Assembly: GCA_027451915.1 (NCBI GenBank)
Contig: DAIDHU010000488.1
Span: 1-7,424 of the forward strand
From: Thiomonas sp.
GTDB lineage: Bacteria; Pseudomonadota; Gammaproteobacteria; Burkholderiales; Burkholderiaceae_C
Direction: 5' to 3'
Length of the DNA stretch: 7,424 nt
Part shown: positions 1-6,300 of the stretch, in pieces
Layout: every line of letters begins with the position of its first letter
Position numbering within the stretch: the first letter of the stretch is position 1
Notes under the pieces: generated by a model
What the model was told of the DNA's origin: nothing
The model's database searches: none
The model's input: the letters and a program-made list of their open reading frames with translations, nothing else
Program-made: the position numbers and the translations under genes

Positions 1-960
1 CAGGCCGGCCAGCCCCGCCGGCACGAAGCGCGCCACCATCATGGGCCACACCTGGTCGGCATGCTGCAGGTCCGGCAGCAGCGGAATGGCCAGGGCGCCG
101 GGCAGGGTCATGAGGAACAGCGGCAGGAGCTTGAGCGCGCCGGCGATCAGGGCCCCGCGCGAGGCCGCACCCAGGTCGCGCGCGCCGAGTACCCGCTGCG
201 CGATGTGCTGGTTCAGGGTCCAGTAGTAGAAGCAGGCGATGGGCAGGCCGGTGAACAGCCCCACCCAGGGCAGCCCGGGATCGTCCGCGGGGCGCACCAG
301 GTGCAGATGCGCGGAGGGCACCTGCTGCAGCACGCGCGCCCAGGAGAAGTCGAACTTGCCGAACACGATCAGGGCCAGCACAGCCGAGCCCAGCAGAAGC
401 ACCACCGTCTGCATGAGATCGGTGTAGACCACCGCGCGCAGCCCACCTGCGGCGGTGTAGGCCGCGGTGAACAGCGCGATGGCCAGCGTGGCGTGCAGCA
501 GCTGCAGGCCGGGCAGGAAGGTGCGCAGCACCAGCGCGCCGGCATACAGGCCCCCGGCGGTGTCCACCACCACGACCAGCACCAGGGTCATGCCCGAGAG
601 GTACTTGCGCAGGCGCGGGTCGAAGCGACGTTCCATGAACTCCGGAATGGTGGCCACGCGCGAGCGGATGAGCACGGGAAGCACCAGGTAGGCGGAGACC
701 ACCAGCGTGACGCTGGCCATCCATTCATAGTTGGCCACCGCGATGCCGTGGCGAAAGGCCTCGCCCGGCAGGCCCAGCAGGGTATCCGAGGACATGTTGG
801 ACGAGAACAGCGAGAAGCCCACGGCCAGCGGGCCCAGGGAGCGGCCCGCGAGGAAGAGCTCCAGCGGCGTGGTCTTGCCGCGCGCCGTCCACAGCCCGAT
901 TCCGGCGGTCAGCACGAAGTACACGCCGATGGCGATGAAGTCCAGGGGTTGCAGGGTCAT
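1..960 (-). CDS. Sodium/solute symporter (SSS family), N-terminal 320 codons, runs off the left edge
   Basis: This is an inner-membrane Na+-coupled uptake transporter of the SSS/SLC5 family (LeuT fold). Read on the minus strand from the ATG at 960-958, the frame stays open to base 1, giving 320 residues of a family usually near 500-550. A hydrophobic first helix spans about residues 7-25 (LDFIAIGVYFVLTAGIGLW). The helix with FSSNMSSDT (about 52-60) matches the unwound, Na+-binding first core helix of the family. AAGGLRAVVYTDLMQ (170-184) is the most diagnostic SSS signature. YYWTLNQHIAQRVLGA (245-260) is the second family signature, and FVPAGLAGL (312-320) is the usual start of the next helix. 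I cannot name the substrate; sugars, amino acids or organic acids are all possible. The start is chosen because the protein begins like its relatives, but I see no good Shine-Dalgarno sequence before it. It is divergent from the next gene. Confidence 0.93.
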   Translation of the reverse strand, partial: MTLQPLDFIAIGVYFVLTAGIGLWTARGKTTPLELFLAGRSLGPLAVGFSLFSSNMSSDTLLGLPGEAFRHGIAVANYEWMASVTLVVSAYLVLPVLIRSRVATIPEFMERRFDPRLRKYLSGMTLVLVVVVDTAGGLYAGALVLRTFLPGLQLLHATLAIALFTAAYTAAGGLRAVVYTDLMQTVVLLLGSAVLALIVFGKFDFSWARVLQQVPSAHLHLVRPADDPGLPWVGLFTGLPIACFYYWTLNQHIAQRVLGARDLGAASRGALIAGALKLLPLFLMTLPGALAIPLLPDLQHADQVWPMMVARFVPAGLAGL

Positions 961-1172
961 GGGTGCCGTGTTTCGAGGGCAGGGAAGTGGGCTATCGCGA
1001 GACAGGACACTAGCAGCGCTCTTCGCGTCGCGCTTCCGCGCTTCGCCTTGTCCACGATCGGGCCAGGGCATCGATTCGCTGCGAGCAAACGCCGGCCTAA
1101 CTCCGCCATCACGCCGCAGTCCCAATAATCGAAACCACTGGCGGGAACCCAGCCCGGCATCGAGGAGGGAGC
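961..1172. promoter_or_regulatory. Divergent intergenic region between symporter and PpiC-type gene
   Basis: These 212 bases separate two divergent starts and should hold promoters for both, which is inferred from gene order. The only promoter-like element I can point to is AATAAT at 1124-1129 on the plus strand, five of six matches to a -10 box and 43 bases before the ATG at 1173. No convincing -35 lies at the right spacing, so it is weak. On the minus strand I find no credible -10/-35 pair. The stretch around 1025-1050 has short repeated GCGCTTC-like words, which may be only composition. I see no small gene or RNA. Confidence 0.35.
1162..1170 (+). promoter_or_regulatory. Ribosome binding site of the PpiC-type gene
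   Basis: GAGGAGGGA contains a perfect AGGAGG core at 1163-1168, four bases before the ATG at 1173. This fixes the start of the PpiC-type gene. The spacing is slightly short but within the working range. Confidence 0.75.
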
Positions 1173-2015
1173 ATGTACGCAAGGTGGAACCAGGCACGGG
1201 CGCGATGCCGGGCGGTCGTCAGGGGCCTGCGCGCCGCGGCGCTGATCGCCGGCGTGGCGATGATGCCGGCCTGCTCGGCCGCGCGCGCGCCCGCCGCTGC
1301 GGCGCGTGGCGTGCCCTTCGACATCCTCCTGCACGAATACGCCGCGGGCCTGGCGCAGGCCCAGCATCGCAAGCCCGACGCGAAGTTGCTCAGCCTGGCG
1401 CGCCAGGACCTGCGCCAGCGCGTGGTCCTGGCGCGCGCGGCCGAGGCCCAGGGCCTGCAGCGCTCGCCCAAAGTGCGCGCGCGCCTGGAGCTGGGCGATC
1501 AGGCCGTGCTCATTCAGTCCATGCTGTCCGCCTACCTGCACCGGCACCCCATCACCCAGGCCGACCTGCTCGCGCACTACAAGCGCTTCGTGCAGCTCTA
1601 CGGTACCGAGGAGTTCGAGCTCGCGCAGATCACCGCGCCCACCGAGGCCGATGCCCGCCAGGTGATCCACAGCCTGCGCGCCGGCGTGAGCTTCGACGCC
1701 CTGGCGCGACAGGCCGCCGCGAGGGGGCAGGGGTGGAGGGCCGGGTCGCTGGGCTGGGTGCGTCCGGGCCAGATCGCTCCGGCCTTCGCCCCCGTCATCG
1801 CCACGCTGGGCGTCGGCGGCTACAACGCCGAGCCGGTGCACAACGCCTTCGGCTGGCATGTGTTGCAAGTACAGGGCGAGCGTCCCAGCCAGGCGCCCTC
1901 GTTCCAGACGGTGCGGGCGCGCCTGGACCGCCAGCTGCAACTGGTGCAAGCGCGACGCTACGAAGCTTCCATCCTGCGAAAGGCCGGCCTGCTGCCGGCG
2001 GCGCATGCGCGCTGA
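1173..2015 (+). CDS. PpiC/parvulin-type peptidyl-prolyl isomerase or chaperone, exported, possible lipoprotein (Par27-like)
   Basis: This 280-residue protein probably acts outside the inner membrane as a folding factor for exported proteins. Residues 1-33 form an export signal: an Arg-rich N-region (RARCRAVVRGLR), then hydrophobic AAALIAGVAMM, then PAC. Cys34 could be a lipidation site, though MPAC is a poor lipobox, so ordinary signal-peptidase cleavage is possible. Residues 45-145 look like the helical SurA/Par27-type chaperone arm. The parvulin domain runs from about 147 to 245: ELAQIT (149-154), a helix with SFDALARQA, GSLGWVRPGQI, and FGWHVLQV (226-233), which keeps the terminal family His at 229. 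The usual first His of the ARHIL-like strand is Gln152, so isomerase activity may be reduced and chaperoning may dominate. The C-terminal helix is charged and amphipathic. Layout and length resemble betaproteobacterial Par27/PrsA-type lipoproteins. A strong AGGAGG sets the start. The downstream gene starts immediately after or overlaps the stop, so the two are probably one operon. Confidence 0.85.
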   Translation: MYARWNQARARCRAVVRGLRAAALIAGVAMMPACSAARAPAAAARGVPFDILLHEYAAGLAQAQHRKPDAKLLSLARQDLRQRVVLARAAEAQGLQRSPKVRARLELGDQAVLIQSMLSAYLHRHPITQADLLAHYKRFVQLYGTEEFELAQITAPTEADARQVIHSLRAGVSFDALARQAAARGQGWRAGSLGWVRPGQIAPAFAPVIATLGVGGYNAEPVHNAFGWHVLQVQGERPSQAPSFQTVRARLDRQLQLVQARRYEASILRKAGLLPAAHAR

Positions 2016-2018
2016 GGG
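2014..2018 (+). promoter_or_regulatory. Ribosome binding site overlapping the upstream stop codon; decides the GTG start of the DUF2827 gene
   Basis: GAGGG uses the last two bases of the PpiC gene's TGA stop and lies four bases before the GTG at 2023. An in-frame ATG at 2005 has no comparable upstream site. The overlap suggests that ribosomes ending the first gene restart on the second. Confidence 0.5.
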
Positions 2019-2022
2019 TCCC

Positions 2023-3207
2023 GTGACGACGGTCGAGCTCGGCGCGCCCATCCTTCCCGCCCCCACGCGCAGCGGCCCCCGCACCGGGCTGCGGGTCGGC
2101 GTCACGCTGGGGCTGCACGACGTGCACGAAAGCCTGTGGACCAACGGCATCAAGCAGAACGCCATCTTTCTGTGCATGGCGTTGCAGGCGGCCGACAACG
2201 TGCAGTCGGCCTTCCTGGTCAACGTCACCGACCTGGCCCTCGACTCCGGACCCGGCTGGAACGCATCGCCGCAGCCGGTGTTCACCTTCGACGAGGTGCG
2301 CGATCGGCTCGACGTGCTCATCGAGCTCGGCGGCCAGATCGATGCCCAGCGCACGGAATACCTCAAGCGCCGCGGCACGCGCCTGGTCTCCTACTGCTGC
2401 GGCTCGGAATACGTCAGCGCGATGCAGGCGGTGCTGTTCGACCGGCCCCTGTGGGGGCGCAATCTGTTCATCAACCAGCGCTACGACGCGATCTGGATGA
2501 TTCCCCAGGTAGCCGAAAACAGCCGCGGGTTTTTCGAGGTGCTGCGCCACCGCCGGGCCGAAGTGGTGCCTTTCGTCTGGGATCCGGTGCTGCTGGAACG
2601 CCGGTGCGAAGGCCTGCGGGCCGGTGGCCTGTACCGGCCGCGCCAGGGGCCGGCGCGCCTGAGTGTCATGGAGCCCAATATCGATGTGGTGAAGTTCTGC
2701 CTGTACCCGGTGCTCATCGCCGAGCAGGCCTACCGCAGCCGCCCCGATGCCCTGCGCTTCCTGCATGTGACCAACTCCGAGCACCTGGCCCGCGGCAACG
2801 AGGATTTCATCGCCATCATGAGCCACCTCGACCTGGTTCGCGACGGCAAGGCCTCCTTCGTCGGCCGCCACGACACCCCGGTGTTCCTGGCCGAGTGGAC
2901 CGACGCGGTGATCTCCCACCAATGGGCCAACCCGCTGAACTACTTCTACCTGGAAGTGTGCTGGCAGGGCTATCCGCTGATCCACAACGCGACCTTGTGC
3001 CGCCACCTGGGCTATTACTACCCGGGCAACGATGTGCGCGAGGGCGCGCAGGTCCTGCTCGATGCGCTGGCTGGGCATGATCGCGAATGGGAGGCCTACC
3101 GCGCGCGCCAGCGCCGCGGCATCGAGCGCTACCTGCCCGGCAACCCCAGCGTGATCCGCAGCTATGCGGGCCTGCTCGACGAGCTGATGCTCTGCCCGCT
3201 GCGTTGA
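2023..3207 (+). CDS. DUF2827 family protein, putative GT-B glycosyltransferase-like
   Basis: This 394-residue protein has no signal peptide or membrane span and is probably cytoplasmic. I recognise the DUF2827 family, which is common in Burkholderia and relatives and has no established function. Matching blocks, numbered from the GTG, are: RVGVTLGLHDVHESLWTNG then IKQN (24-46), a first beta strand plus helix as at the start of a Rossmann domain; FINQRYDAIWMIPQ; VVPFVWDP; SVMEPNIDVVKFCLYP (about 214-229); LYPVLIAEQAYR; NPLNYFYLEVCWQGYPLIHN (303-322); and GYYYPGNDVREGA (330 on). The last two blocks recall the C-terminal donor-binding half of GT-B glycosyltransferases, where an acidic residue precedes a 'GxPvi' turn. 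Glycosyl transfer is therefore a reasonable guess but not shown. The start could instead be the ATG at 2005 (400 residues, overlapping the upstream gene by 11 bases); I prefer GTG 2023 for its GAGGG site. Either way it is coupled to the PpiC-type gene. Confidence 0.87.
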   Translation: MTTVELGAPILPAPTRSGPRTGLRVGVTLGLHDVHESLWTNGIKQNAIFLCMALQAADNVQSAFLVNVTDLALDSGPGWNASPQPVFTFDEVRDRLDVLIELGGQIDAQRTEYLKRRGTRLVSYCCGSEYVSAMQAVLFDRPLWGRNLFINQRYDAIWMIPQVAENSRGFFEVLRHRRAEVVPFVWDPVLLERRCEGLRAGGLYRPRQGPARLSVMEPNIDVVKFCLYPVLIAEQAYRSRPDALRFLHVTNSEHLARGNEDFIAIMSHLDLVRDGKASFVGRHDTPVFLAEWTDAVISHQWANPLNYFYLEVCWQGYPLIHNATLCRHLGYYYPGNDVREGAQVLLDALAGHDREWEAYRARQRRGIERYLPGNPSVIRSYAGLLDELMLCPLR

Positions 3208-3265
3208 ACCAGGCCCTGATTCCCCCACGCCATCCAGGCCCAGCGGAACTTTCCCGCGTCGCGGC

Positions 3266-3287
3266 GCTCTGATTCTTTGGTCAGAGC
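3266..3287. repeat. Hairpin-forming inverted repeat upstream of vgrG
   Basis: GCTCTGA at 3266-3272 is repeated perfectly in inverse as TCAGAGC at 3281-3287 around the 8-base loop TTCTTTGG. Two inner T-G wobble pairs could extend the stem to nine pairs. No T-run follows on either strand, so it is not a canonical intrinsic terminator. It lies 58 bases after the DUF2827 stop and 66 bases before the vgrG ATG. It could be a weak terminator, a leader hairpin or an operator. Confidence 0.6.
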
Positions 3288-3341
3288 CCGGAGCTTGCGC
3301 GCAGCGGCTGCATCGGCGGCTGCCGCGCGAGGTGGGCACGC

Positions 3342-3349
3342 GGGGGGAG
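3342..3349 (+). promoter_or_regulatory. Ribosome binding site of the VgrG-lipase gene
   Basis: GGGGGGAG ends four bases before the ATG at 3354 and includes a GGAG core at 3346-3349. It supports 3354 as the start over any alternative in-frame codon. Confidence 0.65.
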
Positions 3350-3353
3350 TGGC

Positions 3354-6300
3354 ATGGAGTACGAGGAGACGCAGTGGTCGCGCACCGACGTGGCGCAGCG
3401 CTTCGCGCTGCGCGTGAGCGGGCCGGCGCTGCGGGTTCTGAGCCCTGCGGAGCTGGACGACACGGAGGTGTCGCTGAGCTGGCGGGTGATGGAGTTCGAG
3501 GGCAGCGAGGGGCTGGACGAGCTGTACGTGTACCGGGTGCGGCTCAAGCGCGCGCGGGGCTTCGACCCTGAGTGGAAGCGCTGGCAGCAGGATTCGGAGC
3601 GGGTGTGCGGGCAGTGGCTGACGGTGCACGTGGCGCTGCCCGGAGGGGGTCTGGAGCACCGTGCGGGGCCGCACACGTGGAGCTGGGAGCGTGGGTGGCG
3701 GCCGATCAGCGGCATCGTGGCCGACGTGGCGCACCTGGGCTGGGACGACAGCGACGACGAGTACGAGCTGGAGCTGCGCCCGTGGCTGTACGAGGCCACG
3801 CTGCGCGGGGGCTGCCGGATCTACCAGGACCTGGATGTTCGGCAGATCCTGGAGCAGGTGCTGGGCGGGTACCCGCATCGGGTGCAGTGGAGGCTGGAGA
3901 CGCGCTACCCGAAGCGCGACTTCCAGGTGCAGTACCACGAGACGGACCTGGAGTTCTTCGAGCGCCTGGTGCAGGAGTGGGGCATTCACTACCACTTCGA
4001 GCACGAGGTGGGGGGCTGCGAGCTGGTGCTGGGGGACCATGTGTCGGCCTTTGCGCTGCCGAGGGCGAAGGCGTACGAGCGGCTGTGGTGCCTGGAGGGC
4101 AGCCTGGAGGGCACGGGCAGGCGCGAGGCACCGCGCTGGTCGAGCAACCCCGAGTGCATCGAGGCGCTGCGCTGGTGCGAGAAGCTGGTGCCCGGGCGCT
4201 GGGAGGGGGCGGACTACGACTACCAGCATCCGAGGTGGGTGAGCTCGGTGCTGGAGCGCGACGAGCTGCCGGTGGCGCACGGGGACCTCGGGGGCCGCCA
4301 CTGGAGGGGGCACGCGGGGGTGGACGTGGCGCAGCCGGCGGCGGGGCACCAGGCGCCGCAACCGGGGCAGCAGAGCCTGCGCGAGCAGGCGCAGTGGCTG
4401 GCGCAGCGCAGGCTGCAGGCGCTGCGCGCGCCTTTCGAGCGGGCGCGCGGGCGCGGAGCGCTGCGGGGGATGCAGCCGGGAGCGCAGCTGTGCGTGCAGG
4501 GGCACTGGCTGGCGCCGTGCAACGATTGGTTCGTGGTGCTGGGCACGCGGCTGCGCATGGCGCCGCCCGAGGGCTGGGAGGCGCCGCCGTGGGCGAGGTG
4601 CGAGGCGCGGCAGGCGGGCGCCTGGGAGGTGAGCTGCGAGTTCGAGCTGCACCCCTCGCGCACGCCGCTGCGGCCGCAGCTGCGCCAGCCCAAGCCCTCG
4701 GTGGAGAGTTTCCAGACGGCCATCGTGATGGGGCCCACGCCCATTCCGGGGCGGCGGCCCGACGAGCCCTGCGTGGACGAGCTGGGGCGCATCCGGGTGC
4801 GCTTCGCGTGGGACCCGGACAAGCCGCAGGACGAGAGGGCGAGCTGCTGGGTGCGCATGTCGGCGCCGGCGGCGGCCGATCTGGCCGGCGAGGTGTGGGT
4901 GCCGCGCGCCGGGCAGGAGGTGGTGGTGAGTTTCCTGGAGGGCGACTGCGACACCCCGGTGGCCGTGGGCGCGCTGTACAGCCAGGCCAACCCTCCGCCG
5001 TGGGAGCTGCCGGCCAACGCGGCGCTCAGCGGGGTGCGCACGCGGGCGTGGAGCCGGGAGTACGGGGGCAACTGCCCGCTGGGGCTGAGCAACCAGCTGG
5101 TGTTCGACGACACCCCCGGGCAGCTGCAGGTGCAGCTGGCCAGCGAGCAGTCGCGCAGCCAGCTCAGCCTGGGGGTGCTCACCGAGCTGCTGGGGCACGA
5201 GGGCAGGGGCCACCCGGTGCGCGGGCGCAGCCGCGGCGAGGGCTTCGAGCTGCGCAGCGACGGCGAGGGGGTGGTGCGCGCCGGGCGGGGGCTGTTGCTG
5301 AGCACGCATGCGCGCCGGCGCGGGGCCGGGGCGATGCTGGGCATGCAGGAGCCGCTGCGCCTGCTGCGGCGCGCGCAGGGGGCGTGGCTGCGCGGCCTGC
5401 GGCAGCCGGGCTGGGAGCCGGGGCCCGCGGGCGAGGCGCAGGTGGGCGATGCGCAGGCGGGCGAGGCGCAGGTGGGCGAGGCGCACTGGCAGCGCGAGCG
5501 CGAGGCCTTCGCGCGCCAGCTGCGCGAGCACCTGGGCACCCTGCAGCGCTGGAACCAGCAGGCCCGGCAGGAGTTGCGCGATCTGCAGGAATCGCAGCGC
5601 CTGGGGCCCCAGGCCCCCGCGCAGGGCGAGCAGGAGCCGACGGACGACAAGGCGTCGCCGCCCGCCTCGCCGCTGCTGGCGGCCAGCGCCGGCTCGCTGC
5701 TGGGGCTCAGCGACCAGGGCATCCGCCTGGTGGCCCAGGGCAGCCTGAGCCTGAGCGCCGGGGGCGACGTGCAGCTCAGCGCGGCGCGCAGGCTGCTGCT
5801 CAGCGCCCGGCGGGGGCTGCAGCTGCTGGCGCGCCGCGCCGGGCTGTTCCTGGTGGCGCGGGCCGGGCTGGTGCAGCTGCAGGCCCACCAGGGCGACATC
5901 CACCTGGAGGGGCGCGAGGTGCTGGTGGAGTCGGCCGAGGACTGGGTGGAGATCGTGGGGGACAAGGAGCTGGTGGCCGAGTTCGGCAACACCCGCCTGC
6001 GCCTGAGCGACGAGGGCATCGAGATCGAGGCCCCGGCCGAGTTCATCGCGCAGGCCTCGAAGTTCGGCTTCGACGGCCCCACCACGCTGCGCCGCCTGCT
6101 GGGGCTGGGGGAGGAGGTGCCGGTGCGGCGCAGCGAGGTGCCCGAGCCCCCCGGGGCCGAGCCCGCCCCCGGCAAGCCGCGGCGCATCGTGCCGGTGGTG
6201 TTCCTGCCCGGGCTGATGGGCTCGAACCTGCGCCTGAGCCGGGCGCGCACCGAGCGCCTGCAGCGCAAGGACAACCGGGCCTGGCGCCCCGACGACCTGC

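Larger units (their letters stand above)
3208..3353. other. Intergenic gap between DUF2827 gene and vgrG
   Basis: The 146 bases hold one clear inverted repeat (3266-3287) and the vgrG ribosome binding site near the right end. I find no convincing sigma-70 or sigma-54 promoter pair: a GG/GC pair near 3279-3298 has the wrong spacing for sigma-54. No small gene is evident. The gap is long enough that vgrG is probably a separate transcription unit. Confidence 0.5.

Noticed and set aside
61..1128. A 355-codon plus-strand open frame over the symporter
   Set aside because: The minus strand here carries unmistakable SSS signatures and hydrophobic helices. The plus product is Gln-, Gly- and His-rich and has no membrane or known domain features.
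957..2378. A 473-codon minus-strand open frame over the PpiC-type gene
   Set aside because: It is antisense to a gene with a strong ribosome binding site, a signal peptide and parvulin motifs, and it would overlap the symporter start. No domain is recognisable.
3279..3298. A possible sigma-54 promoter before vgrG
   Set aside because: The GG and GC dinucleotides are 12 or 16 bases apart instead of the required 10, so the match fails.
1795..3339. A 514-codon minus-strand open frame over the DUF2827 gene
   Set aside because: It is antisense to conserved DUF2827 blocks, and its translation has low complexity with no family resemblance.
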